Notes under the pieces: model-generated
Told to the model about the DNA's origin: nothing
Database searches by the model: none
Seen by the model: only the letters and a program-made list of their open reading frames with translations
In this document: positions 9,271 through 17,956 of the stretch, in pieces
How positions within the stretch are numbered: position 1 is the first letter of the stretch
Layout: each line of letters starts with the position of its first letter
Assembly: GCF_009557615.1 (NCBI RefSeq)
Contig: NZ_CP045652.1
Location: 2,108,001 to 2,172,000 of the forward strand
DNA from: Sphingobacteruim zhuxiongii
GTDB lineage: Bacteria; Bacteroidota; Bacteroidia; Sphingobacteriales; Sphingobacteriaceae
Reading direction: 5' to 3'
DNA length: 64,000 nt
Program-made: the position numbers and the translations under genes

Positions 9271-10121
9271 TTAGAAATATACCATGTATAGAAAGATTGT
9301 CAAGTTGATGATAAGTGCCTTCCTGTTCAGTGCTTTTATTGGATGTGATTATTTTGCAGCAGGCAGCAATTTAATGGCAGAAAGGTATGAATATGAGGTT
9401 TCAATAGATTCATTAATTCAAAAAATTAATACATTTAATATTTTAAATGGAGTTAAGTTAGAAGAGTCTGCTTTTAAAATAGATAAGAATAGTCCTTATT
9501 TTCACCAAGGTACAATTTATGATCATAGTACAGATGAATCTTACCTTGTTCTCATCCCGACACCGATCGAATCTCCGACTGAGTTATTGTTAGTTTCTCT
9601 TAAAGACAATAAGAGTGGTAAAATTGTGGGTGTAAATCAGGAACCGTCAAATAATCAGGAGATTATTGATAGAGGAGCTGTGATAAGAAAATTTGAAGAT
9701 CGAATACTTGATAAACTGGGCTTAGAGTATCATCATACTGGAAATGCAATGAATAAAAAATATGATTAAATCATAATTTTTGTCGAAAATAGACGCTATT
9801 ACTTAAGAATATAATTCTAAAAGTTCAATCTTTATCGGTTTCGGCGATCTAGAACCTTAGTTGAGCCAGTGTTCTTGAGCTTTGTTGATCTTGAGAAGAT
9901 ATTAATGAAGACGAATACATGGGACTATTACCAGTATATGGTAAATGCAGCGTAGGGAAAATCTTTGTTTGGTTTAGTTGTGAGAATAAATGGAGGCTCA
10001 ACTTTATCAACGTTTCATAATTAAGCTGACACACAGCTTGGTTAAAGATTACTGTTAGGGTCAATTAGAAAACATTCATGCTGTAATAATCGATTGTGGT
10101 GCTGTTACTCTTTCTTTTGGA
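9271..10121 (+). repeat. Duplicated lipoprotein module, copy A
   Basis: This stretch, from TTAGAAATATACCATG at 9271 to TTCTTTTGGAG near 10121, matches 12382-13220 with scattered substitutions and a deletion of about 12 bases in the second copy. It contains a lipoprotein gene and about 350 bases of decayed downstream sequence. Before the repeat, ATG at 9238 opens an 17-codon frame (MELPKDRIINALEIYHV) cut off at the junction, which looks like the start of another lost gene. Confidence 0.7.
9284..9769 (+). CDS. Small lipoprotein, paralogue A
   Basis: Signal peptide with lipobox SAFIGC (Cys21) and a 140-residue mature domain. The sequence is nearly the same as the protein at 12395-12880 at both ends (MYRKIVKLMISAFLFSAFI and DRILDKLGLEYHHTGNAMNK) and differs mainly in residues 40-130. 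This pattern of fixed ends and a variable middle is common in immunity or surface lipoproteins under diversifying pressure; the interpretation is inference. No family is recognised. Confidence 0.72.
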   Translation: MYRKIVKLMISAFLFSAFIGCDYFAAGSNLMAERYEYEVSIDSLIQKINTFNILNGVKLEESAFKIDKNSPYFHQGTIYDHSTDESYLVLIPTPIESPTELLLVSLKDNKSGKIVGVNQEPSNNQEIIDRGAVIRKFEDRILDKLGLEYHHTGNAMNKKYD

Positions 10122-10427
10122 GATTGGATTGATCATGAAAGAGCGATAGGGAGTTATATGTACTTTATAATATCGCGATTTGATATATTCCAACTTTAAA
10201 ATCACAAACCGGCAAGTCCAGGCTTTTTTTTAAAAGCTTGTTTAGTCATAAAATTTTGGATGCAGGTATCAATGACAATGAACATAATGCTTTTGGTATC
10301 GGCATCCATTTTTTATATTGTTGATGCGTTGTACCTTTTTTGTCGTAGCTATCATCAGCTAAATGAGCTTATTCAAAAAGTGATAGACCAATCTCGAAAT
10401 AGTATAATTCAATTTTATTGATTCGTA
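9770..10427. other. Decayed sequence, no intact gene
   Basis: The first 350 bases belong to the duplicated module. Short open stretches are readable (QLENIHAVIIDCGAVTLSFG near 10060-10120), suggesting relics of a small cytosolic, perhaps immunity, gene, but every frame is broken. Bases 10122-10427 show nothing I can assign. Confidence 0.4.
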
Positions 10428-11420
10428 ATGAAAATATACTTAATGTTTTATGTTCTTAATGCGTGCATTATACTGAGTCTCAGTTCTTGTAAAAGTGAAG
10501 AAACGGGATATTCTGGTGAAGATTTGCAAGGAGTTTGGGCTATCGAAATGGATAAAGAAAATATTCTACGAAAGGTGTCGAGGACTGATCACAGATTATA
10601 TTCCAAAAGGTATTTTTATGACCAAACATCCAATGCAATACGAGGTTTTCGCTTTTATGGAGATTCTTGTGACTACAAAGGCGGTTTTTTTGATAATACG
10701 AATATAGATAACGGTTTGCCCTTGCCGCTTGGTTCCAACACTGTCTACCGTATAGTAGGAGATACACTCAAGATATGGGATCTGGGCGAGTCGGAGTGGA
10801 AAAAAACCTTAATTAATCGTCTGACCCATGATACTTTAGTCCTTAGGGCAGTGGGGGACGATCGTTTGTTTAAATACCGTAAAATTAAGAAGAACTCTCA
10901 AACAATCGAAAATTTTGATGAAATTATCCTCGCCACTATCTCGCCAGATTATCTTTCGGACGAATTTTATTATTTAGATAAACAAGGAGCTTATATTTAT
11001 CAGAAGTTTGATCTGAGAGGATTGGATACACTTCGATATCCTATGTACCGATATAGGCTAAAATCAAGTCAGTTAGAAACTATTAGAAGAAATTTTGATT
11101 ATGTTGATTTAGATTCGTTGAAAGAGGAGTATATTTCTTTCCATTCAGGAGATAGGACTTACTTTTTTTTGTTTTTCATCAAGAATGGTAAAATAACAAA
11201 AGTGATCAAGGATGATAGTGGTGTATCGCCAGATGAATTGCAATGGGGGTATGTCCCACTGATGTACTTAAGGAGGCAAGTAAACATGGATTATATTACT
11301 GATATTAAAGATTGCACTGCATGTATAAAATTAAAAGGGCAGGCACCTGAAATAATGAAAGAGCTAAAGTTACGGTTGGATTGGGACTGGGAAGAGATTA
11401 AAAACATCAAAATAAAGTAA
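10428..11420 (+). CDS. Two-domain lipoprotein of unknown function, 330 aa
   Basis: Lipoprotein signal with lipobox SLSSC (Cys21). Residues about 30-155 resemble a lipocalin-like beta-barrel (GVWAIEMDKENI ... DTLVLRAVGDDRLFKYRKI). Residues about 165-320 form a second domain (YYLDKQGAYIYQKFDLRG, FFLFFIKNGKITKVIKDD) also seen in other Bacteroidota lipoproteins, whose job is not known to me. It stands upstream of an RHS toxin remnant and an Imm27-like gene. Confidence 0.68.
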   Translation: MKIYLMFYVLNACIILSLSSCKSEETGYSGEDLQGVWAIEMDKENILRKVSRTDHRLYSKRYFYDQTSNAIRGFRFYGDSCDYKGGFFDNTNIDNGLPLPLGSNTVYRIVGDTLKIWDLGESEWKKTLINRLTHDTLVLRAVGDDRLFKYRKIKKNSQTIENFDEIILATISPDYLSDEFYYLDKQGAYIYQKFDLRGLDTLRYPMYRYRLKSSQLETIRRNFDYVDLDSLKEEYISFHSGDRTYFFLFFIKNGKITKVIKDDSGVSPDELQWGYVPLMYLRRQVNMDYITDIKDCTACIKLKGQAPEIMKELKLRLDWDWEEIKNIKIK

Positions 11421-11430
11421 TAATATTAAT

Positions 11431-11666
11431 CCCTACGATTATGGTGCGAGGTTCTACGATGCGATTGTAGGGAGATGGAACAATTGGAAAAAAGAAAACT
11501 CTGAACAACGGAAACACCGTAATTAAAGCGGAAAATAGCAGAACAAACAGAAATAATCTAAAAAAGTTCAAGTGGTCTCTCATCACCAATAAATCGAGGC
11601 AATCCAGGGTTTGTAGGATTTGGCTTAACAGCCGGAGGAGCAAGAGAATTTACAATACCTAATTAA
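11431..11666 (+). pseudogene. Decayed C-terminal end of an RHS/YD-repeat toxin
   Basis: Just after the lipoprotein gene the frame reads NPYDYGARFYDAIVGRWN, the hallmark of the RHS-repeat core (DYGARFYDPxIGRW). After breaks in frame, NPGFVGFGLTAGGAREFTIPN ends at a TAA at 11664-11666; this Gly-rich end looks like the tail of a C-terminal toxin domain. The rest of the large RHS protein is absent. An Imm27-like gene starts 35 bases downstream, which is where an RHS toxin keeps its immunity gene. Confidence 0.65.
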
Positions 11667-11701
11667 CAAATACCTTCTAACGCAATTAAAGCAAAAGTAA
11701 A

Positions 11702-11986
11702 ATGACAGAGTTAGACAAGAAGGAAACTTTATTAAAAGGGACGCTAATTAATCTCTTAAATTCAATTGAGTATGATGATGTGAGCAACCGAATATTTTTC
11801 CTTGTGGAAAATTATTTAATAGAAATAAATGTTGATTCTAGTGGTTGGAATAGATTGTATAAAGATCCAAGAGATGGGAGGTATTGGGAACTTTTTTTTT
11901 CTAATAGTGAATTGCAAGGTGGTGGTGCCCCGACTTTAAGATATTTGATAAAAGAAGAGGCTATAATGAAATATAATTTAATTTAG
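11702..11986 (+). CDS. Imm27-like immunity protein
   Basis: The 94-residue cytosolic protein contains YKDPRDGRYWELFFSNSELQ followed by GGGAPTLRYL. This is very close to the signature I know for the Imm27 family of immunity proteins ('YRDPxDGRxWELxYPxSExHGGGPPxL'). Immunity proteins bind and block the toxin domain of a polymorphic toxin. The RHS toxin tail directly upstream (11431-11666) is decayed, so this is an orphan antidote that may protect against the toxin of a sibling strain. Confidence 0.75.
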   Translation: MTELDKKETLLKGTLINLLNSIEYDDVSNRIFFLVENYLIEINVDSSGWNRLYKDPRDGRYWELFFSNSELQGGGAPTLRYLIKEEAIMKYNLI

Positions 11987-12381
11987 ATTTGGTAGTTTAC
12001 TAATTAGAATTTAGAAACATATAAATATAAAAGATCAACGCATAGTAGAATACCTGAAGAACCCATTGTTTTGGAAGCTTTGGTTTGGGTGTATTTATTC
12101 GAAGACGGTGGCTTTAAACTATTGGGGACAGAATGGGGCTGGATTTATTAAAATAAACAATTCGAGTTTATTGGTCCAGATTAAAGGAGATATAGGTTAA
12201 TTGCCTTGATATATTTCATTGATTGAGTTTTAGGGAGATAATATACTGGCGCGTCGGATAAATTCTCAAGAAGTGTTTTTACGCAGTCGATTGGCTTTCG
12301 GGGAAACATATATATACAAGATAGTTTAGGTAGAAAAATTTTCAGCCTCAATATATGATCAAAGAAAAGAAGAATTAAAAA
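11987..12381. other. Intergenic region, no supported gene
   Basis: AT-rich sequence without an intact frame above about 40 codons that I would trust. It is probably the remains of further toxin or immunity genes. The duplicated lipoprotein module begins at its right edge. Confidence 0.4.
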
Positions 12382-13220
12382 TTAGAAATATACCATGTAT
12401 AGAAAGATTGTCAAGTTGATGATCAGTGCCTTCCTGTTCAGTGCTTTTATTGGATGTGATTATTTTGCAGCAGGCAGCAATTTAATGGCAGAAAGGTATG
12501 AATATGAAGTTTCAAAAGATTCATTAATGCAAAAAATTAATACATTCAATATTTTAAATGGTGTGAAGTTAGAGGGACATACTTTTAAAATAAGTAAGAA
12601 TAACCCCAATTTTTACAGAGGTACAATATATGACCATGGTACAGATGAATCTTATATTGTTCTCATCCCGAAACCGATTGAACCTCCGACTAGTTTATTA
12701 TTAGTTTCTCTTATAGATAATAAAAGTGGTAAAATTATCATCGTAAATCAAAAGCCATCTAATAATCAGGAGATTATTGATAGAGGCGTTGTGATAAGAA
12801 AATTTGAAGATCGAATACTTGATAAACTGGGCTTAGAGTATCATCATACTGGAAATGCAATGAATAAAAAATATGAATAAATCATAATTTTTGTCGAAAA
12901 TAGAAGCTATTACTTAAGAATATAATTCTGAAGGTTCAGTCTTTATCGTTTTCGGCGAGCTAGCACCTTAGTTGGGCCAATGTTCTTGAGCTTTGCTGAA
13001 CTTGAGAAGATACTAATGGAGACGAATACAAGGGGCTATTACCAGTATATGGGGGGAAATCTTTGTTTGGTTTAGTTGTGATGAAAAATGGAAGCTCAAT
13101 TATACCAATGTTTCACAATTAAAATGACACACAGATTGATTAAAAAATACTGTTATGGTCAATTAGAAAACATTCATGCTGTAATAATCGATTGTGGTGC
13201 TGTTACTCTTTCTTTTGGAG
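12382..13220 (+). repeat. Duplicated lipoprotein module, copy B
   Basis: Second copy of the module at 9271-10121, at an offset of 3111 bases over the gene and shorter by about 12 bases afterwards. Homology ends near TCTTTTGGAG at 13211-13220. The 2.26 kb between the copies holds the two-domain lipoprotein, the RHS remnant and the Imm27-like gene, so the module may have been duplicated together with a toxin-immunity unit. Confidence 0.7.
12395..12880 (+). CDS. Small lipoprotein, paralogue B
   Basis: Same length (161 aa), lipobox and ends as the protein at 9284-9769. Differences cluster in the middle, for example KLEGHTFKISKNNPNFYRGT against KLEESAFKIDKNSPYFHQGT. Both copies keep an intact frame while the DNA downstream of each has decayed, so the lipoproteins appear to be under selection. 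Confidence 0.72.
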   Translation: MYRKIVKLMISAFLFSAFIGCDYFAAGSNLMAERYEYEVSKDSLMQKINTFNILNGVKLEGHTFKISKNNPNFYRGTIYDHGTDESYIVLIPKPIEPPTSLLLVSLIDNKSGKIIIVNQKPSNNQEIIDRGVVIRKFEDRILDKLGLEYHHTGNAMNKKYE

Positions 13221-13428
13221 TTCGGATTGTTGATTAAAGAACTATTTTTTTATCACGTAAGATGAAATGGAAACTTAAATCAAACAGCCTGACCGAAAGC
13301 TTGAACCTTTTAATGAACATTAGAAATAAATTGTTGCTTTGAACTCCGAAACCCGCACGAACGAAATGCCCCAAAACGTTAGCGGTCAGCTTAACCAACG
13401 ACATCGCAAAAATTAACAGACAACGAAT
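12881..13428. other. Decayed repeat and integron-like core site at 13370
   Basis: The first part belongs to repeat copy B. At 13370-13381 the string CCCAAAACGTTA is followed by GCGGTCAGC, so GTTAGCG lies where a cassette would begin, 48 bases before the gene at 13429. The same 12-mer ends the attC-like site of the cassette at 41.9 kb. The pairing arm upstream is not present here, so this is only a half-site. Confidence 0.35.
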
Positions 13429-13760
13429 TTGAAAAATAAAGGACTTCTACTAACAATAATCATTTTCTTTCTGATAGTAAACACAACGTACTATTGGGAA
13501 GGAAAACTTGGATTTTTTGCATTTCCTGCATTCTTAATTTTGGTCATTATTTTTTTAGGACTCGGAGTTGCACTGACAAGGCAAATCTATTTTTTAATCA
13601 AAGAAAAATTTACCGACAAAAAGCGAATAATAATTATTGGGCTTTTAACACTTGTGCTGTTACTGACTTTTAAAAAACCGTTTGGACTTATAGACTTTGA
13701 CAAGCTTGAAGGCGGCAATGTTTTAATAGCAAAAAGAGAGGGTTCTGCGAATTGTATGAC
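13429..13760 (+). pseudogene. Membrane protein truncated by an IS
   Basis: The start is a TTG at 13429. There are three membrane segments (about residues 5-20, 25-50 and 70-85), for example FLILVIIFLGLGVALT, then a soluble part that begins LEGGNVLIAKREGSANCMT. The native sequence stops at 13760, where the IS end begins; translation continues only four codons into the IS before a stop. The missing C-terminal part was probably a small soluble domain. The integron-like half-site at 13370 suggests it was cassette cargo. Confidence 0.6.
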
Positions 13761-13789
13761 TGGAATTGCAACTTAAAAGTGGAGACTTT

Positions 13790-14643
13790 TTATGCCACTA
13801 ATAAACTAGTTGATTTATAAAATTTTTCCATTTCATTTGGTGTTTTATTACCTAATCCAGAATGGATTCTTTTTTGATGGTAAAATCCTTCGATGTATCT
13901 AAAGATTTCTAATCTCGCAGCTTCCCTGTTTGCAAATTTTCTGTGATAAACTAATTCACATTTTAGTGTTTTGAAGAAGCTTTCCGCGACTGCGTTATCC
14001 CAACAATTACCTTTCCTGCTCATACTTTGGATAATTTCATTTTTTCCTAAGAAAGACTTAAACTCGTTGCATGCATATTGAGCACCTCTATCTGAGTGGA
14101 AAATCAGACCCTGTTTTACATTCCTTTGTGCAATAGCCATTTTAAGTGCTTTTAAAGTTGTATGCTCTGCCGTCATGTCATTCTGAACGACCAACCTATG
14201 ATTTTTCTATCGGCAAGGTCGATAACAGTAGTAAGATACAGCCATCCTGATCCAGTCTTGATGTAGGTAATATCACCAACCCATTTTTGCGATAGGCCAT
14301 CTGTAAAGAAATTTCTTCCAAGGAGATTCTCAGCAAGTTGAAAACTGTGTTTGGAATCTGTCGTTATCTTAAATTTCTTCCGAATCTTGCTTCTTAGATT
14401 CAATTTTCTCATCAATCTGGCGACATAAGAACGTGATATTTTATGATTTTTCTTATTCAGTTCTAAAGTAATTCGAGGACTGCCGTATATTTGGTCACTG
14501 TCCTGATGTTCTTGTTTTACCAGTATAGATAATTCCTCTGTTCTCTTATCTCTGTTGCTTTTTGGTCTAGAAATCCATTTGTAAAACGAACTACTGCTTG
14601 TATTTATAATCTTGCACATCTTTTCAACTGCGAATAGGTTCAT
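13790..14643 (-). pseudogene. IS3 orfB, copy 1, frameshifted
   Basis: This is the DDE catalytic part of the transposase. Compared with the intact copies, one T is missing after GGTCGTTCAG near 14185, so the frame breaks after KIIGWSF. The catalytic Asp residues (GDITYI and HSDRGAQY) and Glu (CWDNAVAESFF) end up in two separate frames. It also carries a Glu for Ala change (KQEHQDSD). The copy can probably be mobilised only by transposase made from another copy. Confidence 0.9.
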
Positions 14644-14669
14644 ATGCGATTTTATGAACTCATATTTTC

Positions 14670-14951
14670 TCAGTCGCCCTTGGAAAAGATGGCTACCGCC
14701 TTTTTTAAGATTACGTTTTCTAATTCTGCTTCCTTTAAACGCTTTTTTAACTCCCTAATCTCTTGCTCCTCTGGAGTTAATTTATCATTCTTTGGTAATA
14801 GTGTACCTCCATTATATCTAGGATCTACACGCCATTTACTTAATCTACTTGCATCTAGATCCAACTCTTTTGCTGCTTCCAAAACCGAGCCCTTTAGAGA
14901 GGACAACTCTACTGCCATTTTTTTAAATGACTCATCAAATATTCTTGCCAT
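14670..14951 (-). CDS. IS3 orfA, copy 1
   Basis: A 93-residue transposase subunit with an N-terminal helix-turn-helix (VLEAAKELDLDASRLSKWR) and a C-terminal leucine-zipper-like helix (IRELKKRLKEAELENVILKK). It binds the IS ends and forms the first part of the OrfAB transposase through a -1 frameshift. Identical in sequence to the orfA of the other three copies. Confidence 0.9.
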   Translation of the reverse strand: MARIFDESFKKMAVELSSLKGSVLEAAKELDLDASRLSKWRVDPRYNGGTLLPKNDKLTPEEQEIRELKKRLKEAELENVILKKAVAIFSKGD

Positions 14952-15013
14952 GTCTTAACAAATTTAATTCTATTTTATTTTAAATCTGTCTCCACTTAAA
15001 GGTAGCAACTCCA

Positions 15014-16270
15014 CTTTTGCTCCTCACACATGTTTCCTTTTTTGGGATGCATATAAAGTTTGGATAGAAAATTAGTTGATTTTTCTGTAGGGGGTAGCTC
15101 GTAGAGAATTTTATGGATGAGTGGATTATTTTCATCGATCAGCTGCTGAATCTCAGATATAGCGTAATTCAGGATGAAGATTTTAATTTGAAACCTTTCT
15201 TGTATATCCTTTATCAGTTGGTGTATTCGATCCCTTAACGGTTGATCTGTGATCAGCAGGATATCCAGATTTCTAGCAACCGTAGTTTCTTGCGCATATG
15301 AAAAGTTAACTCCCCTAATTTCAAAGATCCTATTCCGTGATCCAAAGATTTGAAGGTATTTTTTCTCCGGTATTTCCTGATCTAAGTATGCTAGTATAGG
15401 TTTCATATAGTCCAGTATCGGAAGATTTGGGAATTGATTCGCATCCGTATGGTAGGGCTCGTTTGCATTTAGGAATTTATATCTGAAATCCGTTGTGATC
15501 TTGATGATGATAGTTTCTGATAGTTCGGTCAGCGCTTTCATCTTCTGTTCGATCCTTTCAAGGGTTTCTAGCGAAATCTGGAAATCATCTTCATACCGCG
15601 TTGCACGGTAGATTTCTTCAAGAATTTCCAAAAGATCATTATCCTCCGTTTGATCTACATCAAAGACAGGTTTGTCGTAGGGATAAATTTTACATAGAGT
15701 CGCATTATGGCACCTAATGGAATGGGTAATTTTGTCCTTTCCCATCAGGATAATCTCCAAGTTCCTATAGGTTTGTTCCAGAACCTGATGGATCATAAAA
15801 GATGACATGGCGTATTTAGATCGGGATTTGAAATGATAATATCCATCTTTGAATTCTTCTATCTTTTTAAGGTCTCTTTGCTGAACTTCTTTAGAAAGCG
15901 CTAAACACGCCGATGGATCAAAGTCATTGGGGATTGGAGAAAACTTGGAATCAGGTTTTTGATAGACCAGGTTTTCAGGTTGGCAGGTACAAAATAGAAA
16001 TATATTTCCCTTTTTGACCTTTTCTCTAGCCTGAAAAGCAACAAAACATTTGATCAGATAGTTTTCATATTCTTTTATACAGTTCATCATCTTTGGGGTA
16101 ATTTCTCCGATGATATTGACATACTTGTTCGATAGCAAAAGGATTAGTTCCTGGTGTTCGCCTGATTCATGGAAGTCGCTCCGATAGATACATTCGATCA
16201 GGAAGTTAGTAGTCAAGATCTGGATTACTTCTTCTAGCTGTTTGTCCAGATGTAATGCTGTGGAAATCAT
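15014..16270 (-). CDS. HEPN-domain protein, C-terminus cut by IS
   Basis: The protein has about 419 native residues; the last five codons (WSCYL) and the stop at 14996-14998 come from the IS end. Residues about 140-195 form a helical HEPN-like block (YYHFKSRSKYAMSSFMIHQV), and residues about 335-395 contain NLDILLITDQPLRDRIHQLI, similar to a nucleotidyltransferase-like fold. HEPN plus nucleotidyltransferase pairing is known in toxin-antitoxin modules. It is followed on its 5' side by a smaller partner gene 20 bases away on the same strand, divergent from an XRE regulator. Confidence 0.6.
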
Positions 16271-16290
16271 AACAATTAGTTTTAAAAGAT

Positions 16291-16767
16291 TTAGATATCG
16301 TCCAACAGCGAAATCTTTTGGGAATTCCGGTGCTTATTAAACCACCACTGGACCCATTTTTGGTTAAAAATATGGTGCCCTGCATAAAAGACATCGCTCT
16401 CGCTGCCATCGATATCCAAACTGAACGATCTGGAAAAGTAGGCTTGGTTTACTTTCAGTTCTGACAGCATCTCTTTGATCTCTTTCCTGTCATAGTCACT
16501 TTTTTCGGTTCTGCAAGAGAGAAAGAATCGGTTCGCTAGATTCCTTTGCTTTTTTGTAGCATCCATTTTAAAACCGAAGGCAAAGTTATCCAGGTATTCT
16601 TGGATGATCTTTTCAGGCGTCAGACCGAGTATGGCACAGAGATACCTAATATTTGCATGGACGAAGATTGAATACTTTTTACTGCGGGAAGAATATCGTT
16701 CATCGATTTCATGGTATTTACTGCAAACCTGTTCCATGGAAAGGAACTTTTTTCTTAATCTTTTCAT
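16291..16767 (-). CDS. Partner of the HEPN-domain gene, unknown function
   Basis: A 158-residue basic, cytosolic protein (IFVHANIRYLCAILGLTPEK, FFLSCRTEKSDYDRKEIKEM). It lies 20 bases upstream of the HEPN gene and is surely in the same transcript. I recall similar pairs near integrases in Bacteroidota islands but know no function. The divergent XRE gene (16934) may regulate it. Confidence 0.55.
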   Translation of the reverse strand: MKRLRKKFLSMEQVCSKYHEIDERYSSRSKKYSIFVHANIRYLCAILGLTPEKIIQEYLDNFAFGFKMDATKKQRNLANRFFLSCRTEKSDYDRKEIKEMLSELKVNQAYFSRSFSLDIDGSESDVFYAGHHIFNQKWVQWWFNKHRNSQKISLLDDI

Positions 16768-16933
16768 ATTGTTATTCCTTTTTAAATATGAAGTTCAGCA
16801 CACTAACTAGTCTATACAATTCAGAACCTCGCATAAATTATCCTAGAAAGAGAATATGTTATCCGTGAAATATTCCTTAAATTCGTAAATGGGTTGATCG
16901 AAAGATTTATCTTTAAAAAATTGACATCGAATT

Positions 16934-17326
16934 ATGGAAAGGACACAACATATCCACGAAGGAAGAAATATCAAAAGATTCAGGGAAATGCTAGGCATGA
17001 AGCAAGAAGCTCTTGCTTTTGAACTGGGCGAAGATTGGACACAAAAGAAAGTGTCACAATTGGAAGCCAAAGAGGCAATTGAAAATGATATTATAGAGCA
17101 AGTTGCTAGAATTCTAAAAGTAAGTCCTGATGCGATCAAAAATTTCAATGAGGAATCAGTTTTCAATGTAATAAATAATACATTTCAGGACAGTAGTTCT
17201 GTAAATAATAATTATTTATGTACAATTAATCCACTTGAAAAAATTATTGAACTGTATGAAAGGCTTGTTATAGCTGAAAAAGAAAAGGTAACATACCTAG
17301 AAGAGTTATTAAAGTCAAAAAACTAA
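16934..17326 (+). CDS. XRE-family transcriptional regulator
   Basis: Residues about 9-65 form a lambda-repressor-type helix-turn-helix (NIKRFREMLGMKQEALAFEL, WTQKKVSQLEAKE). The C-terminal helix (ERLVIAEKEKVTYLEELLK) is a likely oligomerisation coiled coil. It lies upstream of a helix-turn-helix gene and the integrase, as in many Bacteroidota integrative elements, where such regulators control excision genes. It is followed by a strong terminator. Confidence 0.8.
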   Translation: MERTQHIHEGRNIKRFREMLGMKQEALAFELGEDWTQKKVSQLEAKEAIENDIIEQVARILKVSPDAIKNFNEESVFNVINNTFQDSSSVNNNYLCTINPLEKIIELYERLVIAEKEKVTYLEELLKSKN

Positions 17327-17345
17327 AAATACACATACATTAATG

Positions 17346-17380
17346 GCATCCCCTTCAAATTTTGATTGGGATGCTTTTTT
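17346..17380 (+). terminator. Intrinsic terminator after the XRE gene
   Basis: GCATCCC (17346-17352) pairs with GGGATGC (17368-17374), followed by six T. Confidence 0.8.
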
Positions 17381-17430
17381 ATTTATTGGCTATATTCCCA
17401 TTTTAAATAATTAAATAATCAAGGAGTGAT

Positions 17431-17733
17431 ATGGAAAAGTTGAGAAGGGACCAATTGGTTACATTAGAGGATTTAGAAGGGCTGAAATTGGAATTGCTGG
17501 ATTCGATGGAAAAGTTGATCAGAGCAAAATTCCGAGATCATAAGGTCAAACGCTGGATGAAATCAGCAGAGGTAAGAAAATTGCTAGGATTTTCTCCTGG
17601 AAAGCTGCAGTCGATTAGACAAAGTGGAATTTTGCCTTACACACAGATCGGAGGAAATATCTATTATGATCCAGAGGATCTGGCAAAACTGTTTAATGAC
17701 AAAAAGCGTTTTAAAGACGATTTTCAACCATGA
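17431..17733 (+). CDS. Helix-turn-helix (excisionase-like) protein
   Basis: A 100-residue protein with an N-terminal helix and a MerR/excisionase-type winged helix in residues about 45-95 (WMKSAEVRKLLGFSPGKLQS, GILPYTQIGGNIYYDPEDLA). Proteins of this type assist the tyrosine integrase in excising Bacteroidota elements. Its stop overlaps the start of the next frame by ATGA. A preceding GGAG (17422-17425) is 5 bases before the ATG, a stronger ribosome site than most genes here have. Confidence 0.75.
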   Translation: MEKLRRDQLVTLEDLEGLKLELLDSMEKLIRAKFRDHKVKRWMKSAEVRKLLGFSPGKLQSIRQSGILPYTQIGGNIYYDPEDLAKLFNDKKRFKDDFQP

Positions 17734-17932
17734 AGGGCTTCGGTAAGTCAGTTCCGCCAGAACTAAGACATGTCAGATCTATTTCTTAGAGAAGAATATC
17801 AAGCTTGAATTTGCTCAATCTTTCTTTGAACATTATAATTCCAAGGGATGGAAAAACAAAAAAGGAATGCTTTTAAATAACTGGAAATCTTTAGCTTGGG
17901 ATTGGATAATGAAAGATATCTATGCAGTATAA
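17730..17932 (+). pseudogene. Small element-encoded protein, frameshifted
   Basis: An ATG at 17730 overlaps the previous stop and reads MKGFGKSVPPELRHV before a stop. Shifting frame near 17772 gives IYFLEKNIKLEFAQSFFEHY then GWKNKKGM and NNWKSLAWDWIMKDIYAV with a stop at 17930-17932. The pattern 'xFFxxYxxxGWxxxxxxxxNWKxxxxxW' is typical of small proteins after helix-turn-helix genes in Bacteroidota elements. One base is missing or extra. Confidence 0.6.
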
Positions 17933-17956
17933 ATATTTTTTCGATAGCATAATAAT

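Larger units (their letters stand above)
13761..15013 (-). mobile_element. IS3-family element, copy 1 (defective)
   Basis: The element is 1253 bases, reading right to left. The ends are imperfect inverted repeats beginning TGGAATTGCAAC and TGGAGTTGCTACC, both reaching AGTGGAGAC. It lacks one T found in the other three copies, which breaks orfB. The bases outside the ends (GAC on the left, CTT on the right) do not match, so no target duplication remains, and different genes are truncated on each side. This fits a rearrangement through recombination between IS copies rather than a simple insertion. Confidence 0.92.

Noticed and set aside
14644..14958. 104-codon frame opposite IS orfA (repeated in every IS copy)
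   Set aside because: Antisense shadow of a well-conserved transposase gene.
13750..15020. Target duplication around IS copy 1
   Set aside because: Flanking bases GAC and CTT do not match at any spacing of 2-5 bases.
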